Of a stretch of DNA of 64,000 nt, positions 36,513-45,410 are shown in pieces. The notes beneath the pieces were generated by a model, which worked only from the letters and a program-made list of their open reading frames with translations, did not search any database and was not told where the DNA came from. Origin of the DNA: Acidianus infernus (lineage in GTDB: Archaea; Thermoproteota; Thermoprotei_A; Sulfolobales; Sulfolobaceae). The stretch covers positions 1,834,001 to 1,898,000 of the forward strand of contig NZ_WFIY01000004.1 in assembly GCF_009729545.1 (NCBI RefSeq), in the 5' to 3' direction. Both the position numbers and the translations under genes were made by a program. The stretch's first letter is position 1; the number at the start of each line of letters is the position of its first letter.

Positions 36513-36941
36513 ATGCTAACTCAAACTTCTTCTGACGTATTATTATCGATTGCCGATGATTTTCTTTCTAAGGATGACGTTGTTTCACCGACTAGAAGGG
36601 TTACCTCCAAGGGGCTCATCGATTCGGGTGGCCAGAGAACTACCATTGGAAGAGTGTGGGACTTTCATGCTGTTACCCTTCACTTGAGCTGGAGAGGAGT
36701 GTCATTAACGTCACTATAAGGCTGCTGAAGAAACAATAAAGCTTTTATCAATAAGGAAAAAGCTTAGCATATTAAGAACTGTGGAGAATCAAAAAAGATG
36801 GACCTCTTCTATATTATTTGAGGCAGCAAAGAACTTGGGGAGAGGCATACAAAATCTTGCATTCTGCTTGATATTTGCACGTTTTTGGATTTCATGAAAA
36901 GTGATGCGGAAAAGATTTCTATAAGAATAAAGAGAAAATAA
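36513..36941 (+). pseudogene. PaREP1-family gene split by an IS relic
   Basis: The 5' part (36513-36590) reads MLTQTSSDVLLSIADDFLSK, matching the N-terminus of the intact PaREP1 protein at 24714 (ADIYLEEADELLKKGD). The 3' part resumes at 36718 as KAAEETIKLLSIRKKLSILR and VENQKRW, matching AEEEAIKFLSYRENISVLSK in the PaREP1 protein at 24392. It then needs a frameshift and reads through a TGA in place of Trp (EAYKILHSA*YLHVFGFHE), ending at TAA 36939-36941. IS-type sequence of about 130 bases sits between the two parts. Confidence 0.65.
36587..36716 (-). mobile_element. IS605-type transposase C-terminal remnant inside a PaREP1 gene
   Basis: On the minus strand a continuous tail reads SPAQVKGNSMKVPHSSNGSS then LATRIDEPLGGNPSSR and a stop. 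This is the same tail as the relic at 33773-33905, but with fewer breaks. The short flanks on both sides belong to a PaREP1 gene, which gives an insertion point. The usual GGAGGAAGTCAG terminus is missing or altered here. Confidence 0.6.
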
Positions 36942-37199
36942 ATAATTGTCTCTTATATAGATATAACGCGTAATCCTACTATAGCAGGAAAAATTCTATA
37001 AGATCATGAGTAAATGTAATAGTAAAATGATGAACCGTGTTTCAGCTGAGGTGTGAAGAAAATCGCTGTGCTGATAACGGTTTAAAGTCAGTTGTAAATA
37101 TTCATTCATGAGAAAAGGGAAAGCAAAGCTTTACTGCGGATGCTTCCAAGCTGTCGGGTTATCAATTAAGGAATTTCTCGAGATGACAAAATAAACGAT

Positions 37200-37478
37200 A
37201 AGCCTCGCCCCTTCTAGGGGCTGGGTAAAGTCTTTTAAACGCCAACTATGCCTATTAATTAAAGTCACGAAGAAGCCTAGAGGAGTAATCATTTGCCCCA
37301 AGGGACATAAACTTCACAGTGACCTAAACGGTGCGTTAAACGTTCTAAAGAAAGTAACAAGAAAAATTGTTAATGCAGTTAAGGAACCTCTATCATTCGT
37401 CGTAGATCACAACCGAGTAGCACCCATAAAGGGGTGTAACCCTTGAGACCTCGCCCTTTAGGGCGGGGAGGAGGTCAG
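37200..37478 (+). mobile_element. Internally deleted IS605/TnpB-type element
   Basis: A compact unit of about 280 bases. The left part holds a hairpin-forming block GCCTCGCCCCTTCTAGGGGC (37203-37222), similar to left ends of such elements. It is followed at 37261 by the last 61 codons of a TnpB gene, then the right end with CGCCCTTTAGGGCG (hairpin) and GGAGGAGGTCAG ending at 37478. The right end is the twin of 2680-2728. It has replaced the end of the vapC gene on the opposite strand. It could only move if a related transposase acted in trans. Confidence 0.65.
37261..37446 (+). pseudogene. tnpB: TnpB C-terminal fragment
   Basis: 62 codons including the stop (TGA 37444-37446). It reads RGVIICPKGHKLHSDLNGAL then NVLKKVTRKI. 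The CPKGHKLHSDLNGALN block is the end of the zinc finger and the RuvC-III aspartate (D in HSDLNGA) of crenarchaeal TnpB/IS605 OrfB proteins. The RuvC-I and -II parts and all upstream domains are absent, so it cannot be an active nuclease. Confidence 0.75.
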
Positions 37479-37868
37479 TATTTCATCAACAAAAATTACA
37501 TTTAGTTCTGCTTTAAAAGGCTCAATTTCCTTTTCCCTTCTAAATAAGGTTGGTAAACCTAAGACCTTACCCGTTGCAATACTACTCGCATCAGCCAACG
37601 ATATAGGATATTTACACTTTATTTTATAAACTTCTCCTTTTATCCTGGAAAACGGGAATATTGTAAAATAGCCTGAAGTTTTAAGCATATTTTCAACCTC
37701 TTCTGCCTTCTTTTCTCCGTTTTTCCTACAAATTACGTATTTTATTTCCTCAACGTTTAACTCATTTATTACTACTTCTTCCAAGTTATCTTCTATATAC
37801 TTTTCTAATTTTTTGCCTTCATCGCTTCCTGACAATATGTCAATGAGTATTCCGGAATCAAACACCAT
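37458..37868 (-). CDS. vapC: PIN-domain toxin (VapC) with IS-derived C-terminus
   Basis: About 136 residues from ATG 37868 (MVFDSGILIDILSG), which overlaps vapB by 11 bases; the longer frame from 37913 starts inside vapB and adds only basic linker. PIN residues: D4, E near residue 42 (INELNVEE), D near 96 (SLADASSIATG); the fourth acidic site (expected TxD) is RREKE here. The last five residues (TSSPP) and stop come from the right end of the IS element at 37200-37478, so the natural C-terminus is lost. It may still be active because PIN cores end before this point. Confidence 0.7.
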   Translation of the reverse strand: MVFDSGILIDILSGSDEGKKLEKYIEDNLEEVVINELNVEEIKYVICRKNGEKKAEEVENMLKTSGYFTIFPFSRIKGEVYKIKCKYPISLADASSIATGKVLGLPTLFRREKEIEPFKAELNVIFVDEILTSSPP

Positions 37869-38112
37869 ACTTCTCTTTCTCGTGCTCAATTTCCTTTCTC
37901 CTCTCTTCTTCAAGTTCTTCCGCAGAAAGGTTAGGCACTATTCCTACTAAACTCCTTAAAATCTCTGGATTTTTCTTCCTATAGAGAGAAAGTAAGAATT
38001 CTATTACGTCGTTAAAATCCACTTTTTCTCCTCTCTCTATCTGTAATTCGCCCATGATTTTGATTAATTCCCTTTTCACTTCCTTTGATACTCTAATTGT
38101 GTCTGACATCAC
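37858..38112 (-). CDS. vapB: VapB-type antitoxin
   Basis: 84 residues. The N-terminus TIRVSKEVKRELIKIMGELQ is a ribbon-helix-helix-like pattern (strand then two helices, second helix VDFNDVIEFLLSLY). The charged C-terminal arm LSAEELEEERRKEIEHEKEK would wrap the toxin. It overlaps the vapC start by 11 bases. A TATA-like TTGTTACAAAGTA sits about 10-25 bases before the start, including a short palindrome (TTTGTTACAAAG-type) that could be the operator. Confidence 0.75.
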   Translation of the reverse strand: MMSDTIRVSKEVKRELIKIMGELQIERGEKVDFNDVIEFLLSLYRKKNPEILRSLVGIVPNLSAEELEEERRKEIEHEKEKYGV

Positions 38113-38217
38113 TTTGTTACTTTGTTACAAAGTATATTAAGGTTTACCAAATGTCAAAGGGAACGTGTATAATCAAAATCGTAAGTGAACGTTGAGTTAT
38201 TATGACGATAAGAGATA

Positions 38218-38961
38218 TTATTTTCCTGTAATTTCCTTCTCAATTTCATTAACTATTCTAGGTAATGCAACCTCTATTGGTTCTCTAATAATTACGTCAG
38301 CCTCTTGATCTAAAGGAGTTTCGTCTGCGTTAATAATGATAAGTGAGCCTCCCCTCTCTTCTTTAACTATTTGAGGAATTAAGTTTGCAGGATATACAGT
38401 AAGGGAAGAACCTATAACTAGAGCAAGGTCTGCCTCATAAGCTATCCTTACTGCTAATTCAAAATCCTTTACTGGCTCTCCGAAAAGTACTACGTCAGGC
38501 CTTATAATTCCTCCGCAAGAACATTTAGGAGGAAGGTTTCCTTCATCGATCATTTTGAGCACTTCCCTAGAATCGTATTGTCTAAAGCATGATGAACAGT
38601 AAGATCTCTGCATTGTTCCATGTAATTCTATTACGTTTTGTGAGCCTGCCTTTTGATGCAGACCGTCTATGTTCTGCGTAATTACATATTTTATAATACC
38701 CATTTTCTCCAGCTTAGCTAAGGCGTAATGTGCTTCATTTGGTTTTGCTTCGAATAATCCTCTCATTCTCTGAGAATAAAATTCCCAAAAGCCTTTAGGA
38801 TCTCTGTTTAGATAATCAATTGAGGCGATCTCAGGAGAGTACTTTTTCCATAATCCGTTAGGCCCTCTGAAGTCCGGGATACCGGAGGCGGTGCTTATTC
38901 CTGCTCCTGTAAATGCTATTGCGTAAGTTGAGGATAATAGGAGCTCTACCACATTTTCCAT
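38218..38961 (-). CDS. cobB: NAD-dependent protein deacylase (Sir2/CobB)
   Basis: 247 residues, full sirtuin length. NAD site: GAGISTASGIPDFRGPNGLW near residue 19 and TQNIDGLHQKAG near residue 99. Catalytic His is in ELHGTM near residue 118. Zinc cysteines: CSSC (residues about 124-127) and CSCGG (about 147-149). RPDVVLFGE and the late GSSLTVYPANLIP strand complete the fold. In Sulfolobales the orthologue deacetylates the chromatin protein Alba. It is monocistronic with the ATG close to AT-rich sequence. Confidence 0.93.
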   Translation of the reverse strand: MENVVELLLSSTYAIAFTGAGISTASGIPDFRGPNGLWKKYSPEIASIDYLNRDPKGFWEFYSQRMRGLFEAKPNEAHYALAKLEKMGIIKYVITQNIDGLHQKAGSQNVIELHGTMQRSYCSSCFRQYDSREVLKMIDEGNLPPKCSCGGIIRPDVVLFGEPVKDFELAVRIAYEADLALVIGSSLTVYPANLIPQIVKEERGGSLIIINADETPLDQEADVIIREPIEVALPRIVNEIEKEITGK

Positions 38962-39049
38962 AATGGGTTCTCATAAATATTATTGAAGAAGGGATATTAT
39001 GTTTTGCTAAAACGAAATAATTTAAACATACATATAGAATATCAGAATT

Positions 39050-39174
39050 TACAAGAATGGGGATTAATGGACGGATGGATATCCCAATTAGTATTAATGA
39101 CTCTCCTCTCAAGTATTCCTCTGGGCTAGAATCGTTGAGTCCCTTGGGAGGTAACCTTTCCAGGAGGAAGTCAG
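39050..39174 (+). mobile_element. IS605-type transposase tail remnant (plus strand)
   Basis: An open stretch reads NGRMDIPISINDSPLKYSSG then LESLSPLGGNLSRRKS, ending in the DNA terminus CCAGGAGGAAGTCAG (39160-39174). It shares SPLGGN-type residues and the terminus with the relics at 33773 and 36587, but in the opposite direction. It lies between the Sir2 gene and the end of the GH15 gene. Confidence 0.5.
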
Positions 39175-39228
39175 AACAAAAAACTTGTCTGATGAAGAGA
39201 AGCCAGTTGAATGAGGAGAAAGAGATAA

Positions 39229-41016
39229 TCAGCTTTTATCTTCCTTCTTCTCAGCTAATTCATCCAATGCTAGGATTAAATTAGCTTGGGCAAAGGCTTG
39301 AGGATAGTTTCCAGTAAATTCCTTCCTGTCTGGATCTATATGCTCTCCAACTAAGTATATTCCTTGAGTAGCATCAAGTATTCCTTTAATTATGTTCTTA
39401 GCATCTTGGATTCTACCTAGTCTAATGTAAACCCTAGCTAGCCATAAGGACGCAAGGACAAAGGGGTATTTAGCCTCACCTAGGAAGTCCCTCTTATACC
39501 TCTTCAGTTGTCCCTTATATAAGAGCTGATTTTCTATTTCCCTCAACGTATTTAAGAAAATCTCATCTCTCACGTCAATGAAACCGTAAATTGGTAAAGT
39601 AAGCAGTGCAGCGTCAACTTCGTTACTCCCTACTTTCTTTACGAATATTCCGTTTTTAACTCCGTTTTGTAAAACCCACTCCTTTATCTCATGCTTAGTT
39701 TCCTTCCATGGATTTTCTTTACCTATTGCGTTCATTAATTTTCCTGCCCTATCTAACGCAACCCACATCATTACCTTAGAGTGAATATAATGCCCTTGTA
39801 CACCTCTTTCTTCCCATATTCCTACATCTTCTAATTTCCAGTTTTCCGAAACCCAATCTGCAATGTACTCTATCACGTCCACATGGCTTCTTATGTAATT
39901 TTCGTCCCCAGTAGCTTCATAGTATTTGTAAAAAGCATCTAAGAAGAAACCTTCCAAATCAAGCTGTAATTGCCCAGCAGCCGCATTTCCTATTCTTACA
40001 GGCTTAGAGTTCTCGTAACCTGAAAGCCAAGGTATTTCTTCCTCTTTTGGAGGGACTGAGCCATCAATCGAGTAGAGAGGATAAATGAAGGGCTTGGAAG
40101 TAAATGAGACCATTCTTGAGAAGAATTCTATTATTCTTCTAGCCTCTGCAGAAAAACCAGCAGATATTAAAGCCTCTGCAACTATTGACGAATCCCTAAC
40201 CCATGCAAATCTATAATCCCAATTTCTTGTTCCTCCTTCAACTTCAGGGAGAGACGTAGTGGGGGCAGCAACAATTGCACCAGTAGGGTTGTAAAGTAGT
40301 CCTAAAAGTATTCCAACAGAAGTTTGATAAGCGTCAAGTAATTTGTCTCCAGTGTATCCTTCAATTTCTATTTCTGCAATCTTTCCTTTACTCCTTCCCC
40401 TTTTCATTGTATTCCTCCAATAGGCTATTGTCCTTTCAAACCCCCTTGCAACGTCGAATTTAAGTTGTCTTTTGCCGAATATTCCGAACCTATCATCTTT
40501 AAAGTAACCCATGTAAATGTAACCCTCACCGTAAACTGTCCAAGAGTTTTCAGAAATCTGGTCAAGCTTGTCGAAAAGAAGATGAACTTCTAAGAATTCT
40601 GAGCTTTCCGGATTTGAGAACTTGAAGACATTATTTGAAAGCCTTTCTATTATTGCTGGACTTTTACCGTAATTAAAAACGGGGAGGATTGAAACTTTTA
40701 ACGGATTTTTTGCCACAATTTTTCTAACCAATCCATGTTCTCCGTGGAGTAATAAATCAGTTATCTCGCTTCCGTCTTTTAGTGTAGTTAGTAGAACGTT
40801 TGGAACTAAGTATTCCTGCTTTGCTATTTCTCCTGAGATAAAAAAATGACCTCCTCTTTGAGGGTCTAATATTGAGGAAAAAACTGAGGGCGAATCATAC
40901 CTTGGAAATGCTAGCCAAACAATGTCAGTTCCTTTTATTAAAGCTCCAGTGAACTCGTTATTGATGCAGGGGAGAGGTTTCACAAAATTAGAAAAGTTTG
41001 GTAGATAATAAAGCAT
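39229..41016 (-). CDS. Glycoside hydrolase family 15 (glucoamylase or trehalase type)
   Basis: 595 residues: an N-terminal beta-sandwich (about 1-230) and an (alpha/alpha)6 barrel. GH15 signature TTSLPEVEGGTRNWDYRFAW then VRDSSIV near residue 252, the first catalytic acid probably in LDLEGFF near residue 353, and the second in LVGEHIDP near residue 562. In Sulfolobales this family includes both glucoamylases and trehalases; I cannot decide between them. No signal peptide, so it acts in the cytosol. It starts at ATG 41016 with AT-rich sequence upstream. Confidence 0.88.
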   Translation of the reverse strand: MLYYLPNFSNFVKPLPCINNEFTGALIKGTDIVWLAFPRYDSPSVFSSILDPQRGGHFFISGEIAKQEYLVPNVLLTTLKDGSEITDLLLHGEHGLVRKIVAKNPLKVSILPVFNYGKSPAIIERLSNNVFKFSNPESSEFLEVHLLFDKLDQISENSWTVYGEGYIYMGYFKDDRFGIFGKRQLKFDVARGFERTIAYWRNTMKRGRSKGKIAEIEIEGYTGDKLLDAYQTSVGILLGLLYNPTGAIVAAPTTSLPEVEGGTRNWDYRFAWVRDSSIVAEALISAGFSAEARRIIEFFSRMVSFTSKPFIYPLYSIDGSVPPKEEEIPWLSGYENSKPVRIGNAAAGQLQLDLEGFFLDAFYKYYEATGDENYIRSHVDVIEYIADWVSENWKLEDVGIWEERGVQGHYIHSKVMMWVALDRAGKLMNAIGKENPWKETKHEIKEWVLQNGVKNGIFVKKVGSNEVDAALLTLPIYGFIDVRDEIFLNTLREIENQLLYKGQLKRYKRDFLGEAKYPFVLASLWLARVYIRLGRIQDAKNIIKGILDATQGIYLVGEHIDPDRKEFTGNYPQAFAQANLILALDELAEKKEDKS

Positions 41017-41756
41017 ATGCTAAGCATATACGATGCAGTAATAAATACATGAATAATACTCCATAGGAAGCTATTGCGAGATGTACTCCGAAATAGGGCT
41101 TGCCTCCTCTCCAAAGGGCAAGTTTTGTCGTTCGCTTTATCATTACAAGGAAACTCTAAATAATTGATATTTTTAAATAATACATAAAATTAATCAGTTT
41201 ATCTTTATTTATAAGCCTTAATATTGATATTGATCGTTATATAGACAATTAATCTATTATACTTTTATATAGTTTCAGTTTTACTATTTATTTCACCATA
41301 ATAGTAACTTATGACCTCAATTTACCCTTTAATTTTTCTTCGATAGAAAAATACGTTTTTCCTTGTATCTTATTAATTTAATAGCGTATATGAGTAATAT
41401 AAATGAATATTATACAGTACTAAGCGATTTTAACTAAAAATCATCACATAATCGACTATAATACTGTAAGTCTCTAGGGTTATAGCTTTGATTTAGTTAG
41501 TTAGTCTGCCCATCCTCCTTAATCTTAACATATTGATCCTGCAGTTGGGAGATTTAAAATAAAATACATCCATTCATTTAAAATTTCTAATTAATAAAAT
41601 GATATTTCCTTTTTTCCTAGACTCTATAAGTAGAATTTCTACAAGATACAGGATAGTCAATACACTAACTAGAGAATAATAAAACTTGCATGTTTCCATT
41701 AAAATCTGATATTTCTGAACGTAAATTTTTTTATTTTAATGCTATGAAATATAATC
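41017..41756. other. Long AT-rich interval with one small hairpin
   Basis: About 740 bases without a gene. A small GC-richer block near 41097-41140 (GGGCTTGCC ... GGGCAAG) can fold into a 6-bp hairpin with a 12-base loop and may be a relic of a mobile-element end. The remainder is very AT-rich. TATA-like TTTTTTTATTTTAAT near 41727-41741 fits the promoter of the DUF973 gene. Confidence 0.45.
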
Positions 41757-42587
41757 ATGAGTTTTGAAACAGATATAGAGGGATTGAAGGAATTAAAGGA
41801 TGCCTCTCTGTGGTTTATAATAATAGAAATATTAGCAATTATAGGAGAATTCGCTAGTGTCGCTGCTCTAGTAATTGCAGTAATAGACTTAGTTCTTCTA
41901 TTTACGATAGCTATTCCAAAACTTAGACATGCATTTCAAATCTTTGCGTCTACTGGAAAAAATGTCTCAAAAGGTTTTACAGGATTGAACTTAATTCTGC
42001 CAGGAATAGTTGTTGAACTATTAGGAGGAGCTCTGGCAATAGCTGGATTATTCTCCTCAAGTGTAAGCCTTGCTATTGTAGGAGGTGTGATAGTATTTTT
42101 AGCAGCAATTATTCTATTTATAGCATATTTACTTATAGGAATAGATATTTTTAACTTAGGCAACTTTTACAATAATGATATGCTAAAAATTGGAGGAATT
42201 TTAATTATAATTCCTTTCATTTCCTTTATAGGCTGGATATTGACTTATGTAAGTGTCGATGAAGTTATAAATAAACTAAGGGGAGGAACTTATGTGCCTC
42301 AGCAGTTTCAAGTATATCAAGTAGGGCAAGGAATAATAAGACTTGATGGAACGGCTAACCTTACCTTATTTTCTTCAATTAATGTAAACGTAGTAAGTGC
42401 CTCAATAGATAATACCCCCTATACTACAACAAATATAATTCCTAACGTACTAAATGTAGGAAATAATTTCATTACAATGAAATTTGCAGGAGTAACAGGG
42501 TTAATTCCAGGAAATAATTATTATCTTACGATTTATCTATCAAATGGAACCAGCATAAAGGCAGTAGTAACATGCTCCTCAACTTAA
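41757..42587 (+). CDS. DUF973-type membrane protein with C-terminal beta domain
   Basis: 276 residues. Starts with GLKELKDASLWFIIIEILAI, the characteristic head of the Sulfolobales DUF973 family. About five spans lie between residues 18 and 170 (two close pairs and a final one ending FIGWILTYVSVDEVINKL), followed by a 90-residue outer or inner beta domain ending TIYLSNGTSIKAVVTC. These proteins occur in several copies per genome; function unknown. A probable leaderless transcript. Confidence 0.7.
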   Translation: MSFETDIEGLKELKDASLWFIIIEILAIIGEFASVAALVIAVIDLVLLFTIAIPKLRHAFQIFASTGKNVSKGFTGLNLILPGIVVELLGGALAIAGLFSSSVSLAIVGGVIVFLAAIILFIAYLLIGIDIFNLGNFYNNDMLKIGGILIIIPFISFIGWILTYVSVDEVINKLRGGTYVPQQFQVYQVGQGIIRLDGTANLTLFSSINVNVVSASIDNTPYTTTNIIPNVLNVGNNFITMKFAGVTGLIPGNNYYLTIYLSNGTSIKAVVTCSST

Positions 42588-42887
42588 ACCTTTATTTATT
42601 GTGTTTATTCTCAAAAATTTAGTTTTATTTTAGAAATAATTCATATTAAATATTAGAATAATGTTATATACAATATTTATTATAAAAACATTTTATGATA
42701 TAACCTTATTAAAAATGTCCTACAATTAATTGCAGGGAAAGGAAATAAGATGAATTTATATATGTTTTAAAACTTTATTTTATATTCATTTATTATACTA
42801 TTTATTAAATGCATTTAATTGCTATATAATCTATAACATAAGGTGTATTTATTTTTACTTTCAATGGTTCTACAAGAAAATAATGGT
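42588..42887. other. AT-rich gene-free interval
   Basis: 300 bases between convergent genes (DUF973 on plus, KaiC-like on minus). It is strongly AT-rich with T-runs that could end transcription on both sides. No coding signal or repeat seen. Confidence 0.5.
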
Positions 42888-43751
42888 TTAACCTTCATCT
42901 TCTTCAACTTCTTGAATTTCTTCTGTAACCTTTTCCTTTTCAGCCTTCTCTTCCTCCTCCATAGCCTTCTTCATTTCATCAACTTCCTCCTTTGGTAAAG
43001 GTTCAACTGTTGCAGAGAAATTAGTGACCTTTAAATACTTATCCCACTCTACAATAATTCCGTTATCCGTTATTTCCATTGGGTGTCTAACCATTGAGAT
43101 CTTAGTATCTCTCATCTTCCATACAATTATTGACCTATACATTTTGCCCTCAACTTCATCAAGGTCCATCCTAATAATTCCGTCTACCGCATGTTCTACT
43201 CCTGGTCCTCCAAAACCTCTTTCTCCTACGGAAACTTGACTGACGAAAAATGCAGTACAGCCAAGTCCAGAAATTATCCTCTTTAAAGTCATTACTATTC
43301 CTCTAGCCATTGCGGGTTTTGTTAAATAAAGCGTACTTACTGAGTCTATTGCAACTCTAGTAGCCTTTAGGTCTTTTATAGCCTGCCTTAATACGTCAGC
43401 CAATTCCTTAACGTCGTCAACGTTCTTTACTACGTATTTCTCTTTTTGCGCAGTTGAACCGTAACCGCCAGTAAATGCGTCAACAATTGCGAATTTGCCT
43501 TCTTTTTCATATTTTGTCACATCCCAGCCGAAGTGGTGAAAACTCCTAAGCACTGATACTGGGTGTTCTTCTAAGGCAACATATACTCCTGCCTCTCCTC
43601 TAATCAGTCCGTTATAAATGAATTGTTGTGCTGAAATTGACTTACCGGTTCCTGGACCTCCAGAAACAAGGACAATGTTCCTTTCAGGAATACCGCCATA
43701 AAGTATTTCGTCTAATCCAGGGATATAAGTCCTAACTCTTCTTACGTTCAT
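42888..43751 (-). CDS. KaiC/RadA-like ATPase, single domain
   Basis: 287 residues. Walker A is VSGGPGTGKSISAQQF near residues 29-44, Walker B is TRVAIDSVSTLY near residue 133, and the N-terminal RRVRTYIPGLDEILYGGIP is the typical KaiC lead-in. The C-terminal 40 residues are a highly acidic, charged tail (EEEEKAEKEKVTEEIQEVEE). Single-domain archaeal KaiC relatives act in signalling, motility (FlaH) or recombination support (RadC paralogues). No archaellum genes lie nearby, so a regulatory role is more likely. Monocistronic. Confidence 0.85.
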   Translation of the reverse strand: MNVRRVRTYIPGLDEILYGGIPERNIVLVSGGPGTGKSISAQQFIYNGLIRGEAGVYVALEEHPVSVLRSFHHFGWDVTKYEKEGKFAIVDAFTGGYGSTAQKEKYVVKNVDDVKELADVLRQAIKDLKATRVAIDSVSTLYLTKPAMARGIVMTLKRIISGLGCTAFFVSQVSVGERGFGGPGVEHAVDGIIRMDLDEVEGKMYRSIIVWKMRDTKISMVRHPMEITDNGIIVEWDKYLKVTNFSATVEPLPKEEVDEMKKAMEEEEKAEKEKVTEEIQEVEEDEG

Positions 43752-43781
43752 AAGATTAAATACTCTTTAAAATATAAAAAA

Positions 43782-45329
43782 TCAACTAACTTCTTTATTA
43801 CTTGCTTTATCTGAGTTACTTCTACTACTAGTAGTAGATATATTACTACTCCACACTCCTAGAAAATAAAAAATCAAGGATACAACTGAAACTATTGCAG
43901 ATGCTTCATAAAAGTTAATTAATTTTAGAGCACCGTCACTACCTATATAAGTCATTATGGTTAAGAAGGCAATATCTCCTATGTACCACAAGGATTTAAC
44001 AAAGTCCTCCTTTACTTTATAGATTGCTCCAAAAATTAAACTTCCTGCCGTAAGTAAAATTACAGCATAAGGAACTAAAGGCCAGCCTGACCAGAATACT
44101 ATTAAAGATGAGAAAATAAAAGCTAGAGGTGAGACCACTAAAGTAAATCTATTCTTTATAACTCCTTTTCTCCATAGAGAACCCATTACCACGGGGTTAA
44201 CTAAAAAACCTATGTAGCCTGCAATAACGCTGTCAGTAATTAAGCCGTAAATTGTTGGCAAAGGTGAGGAAATGTAAGTTACCACTGAACCTATAATTGC
44301 GAAAACTATTAAGCTCCAGTAAGGTATTGAATACCTTTCGTGCAATTCCCTCATAGAACTTGGCACGTATCCAGACCTACCCATTGCAAATAAAACTCTA
44401 GTCCCTGCACCTAGGTAAATATATCCAGTAATAAACGGTCCTATAATACCTATTATTATGGTTAGCAAAAGTAAAGGTGATGAATGCAGACTTGAGGCAA
44501 TGTCAATGAAAGGATTACCAGGAAGTGATGATAATGAAGACCAACAACCCTGTTTTATTCCTAATTTACTCCAATTCAATGACGCAACAAAGGCAATTGA
44601 GAAAAGTACGTAAATTAAGGATTGACCTAAGATAGTTATTAGTATTGCACTACCAAGCTTTTTAGTCTTGGCTTCCTCTGCATAATCTGGTATAACTCTA
44701 ATTCCTCCGAAGGCAAACATCGCTAAAGGTATTGCTGAAAATACTCCTGCAAAACCGAAGGGAAGAAAACCTCCGTAAGCAGTAAAATTCCTAGGAATGA
44801 AAGATAATGCTATTACGCCCAATGCTACAGCTAAGTAAAGTATTAGCTTTACTCCTCCCCCTACAAGGGTAGATTTTCCGAAGAATTTAACTCCGAAATA
44901 ATTGAAAGGAATGAAAAGAAATAAAATTACGACACCTATTAAAACGCCTTCAGTAGTAGGAACTCCTGAAGAATTTATCAAAGAAGGGTAAAAATAGTCC
45001 AGCCCCTCGACTACTGCTAAGGCTTCTATTGGTGGTATAAATAAATACCAAATAAGGTCTGCCATTGCGTTTATTAAATTAGTAACTTTTCCATGGGAGT
45101 ATATTGCATATCTAGATGGCCCTCCTGCCTCTGGATAAATTCTCGATAATTCTACGTAAGTTAAGCCTACGAAAGTGTAAAATATAGAACCTAGTACCCA
45201 AGCTAAAATAACTCCCGGACCAGCTAAGGCAGACATTCCTGCAGAGCTGAAAAGAACTCCCGTTCCAACTGCACCCGAAATTCCTAGAATTGTCAGTTCC
45301 AAGAAACCAAGTTCTTTACGTAATGGCAT
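43782..45329 (-). CDS. APC-superfamily amino acid permease
   Basis: 515 residues with twelve to fourteen spans. ELTILGISGAVGTGVLFSSA in span 1 is the APC substrate helix with its GTG break. Further matches are YPEAGGPSRYAIYSHG near residue 66 and AMFAFGGIRVIPDYAEEAK near residue 215 in span 6. It differs from the permease at 35034-36353 and is not a recent duplicate. The C-terminus is Ser-rich and soluble. The gene is upstream of, and unrelated to, the KaiC-like gene (30 bases) though on the same strand. Confidence 0.88.
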   Translation of the reverse strand: MPLRKELGFLELTILGISGAVGTGVLFSSAGMSALAGPGVILAWVLGSIFYTFVGLTYVELSRIYPEAGGPSRYAIYSHGKVTNLINAMADLIWYLFIPPIEALAVVEGLDYFYPSLINSSGVPTTEGVLIGVVILFLFIPFNYFGVKFFGKSTLVGGGVKLILYLAVALGVIALSFIPRNFTAYGGFLPFGFAGVFSAIPLAMFAFGGIRVIPDYAEEAKTKKLGSAILITILGQSLIYVLFSIAFVASLNWSKLGIKQGCWSSLSSLPGNPFIDIASSLHSSPLLLLTIIIGIIGPFITGYIYLGAGTRVLFAMGRSGYVPSSMRELHERYSIPYWSLIVFAIIGSVVTYISSPLPTIYGLITDSVIAGYIGFLVNPVVMGSLWRKGVIKNRFTLVVSPLAFIFSSLIVFWSGWPLVPYAVILLTAGSLIFGAIYKVKEDFVKSLWYIGDIAFLTIMTYIGSDGALKLINFYEASAIVSVVSLIFYFLGVWSSNISTTSSRSNSDKASNKEVS

Positions 45330-45410
45330 AAAAAGTAAAAATAGTAAGGAATATTTAAGTTTTCATCTTAACAGAAGTTTGATTCTAAATAACTGTGAGA
45401 TTACAAAACT

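Noticed and set aside
41097..41140. Small GC-rich hairpin as IS left end or terminator
   Set aside because: A 6-bp stem without a matching partner end or coding remnant. It is mentioned in the interval note only.
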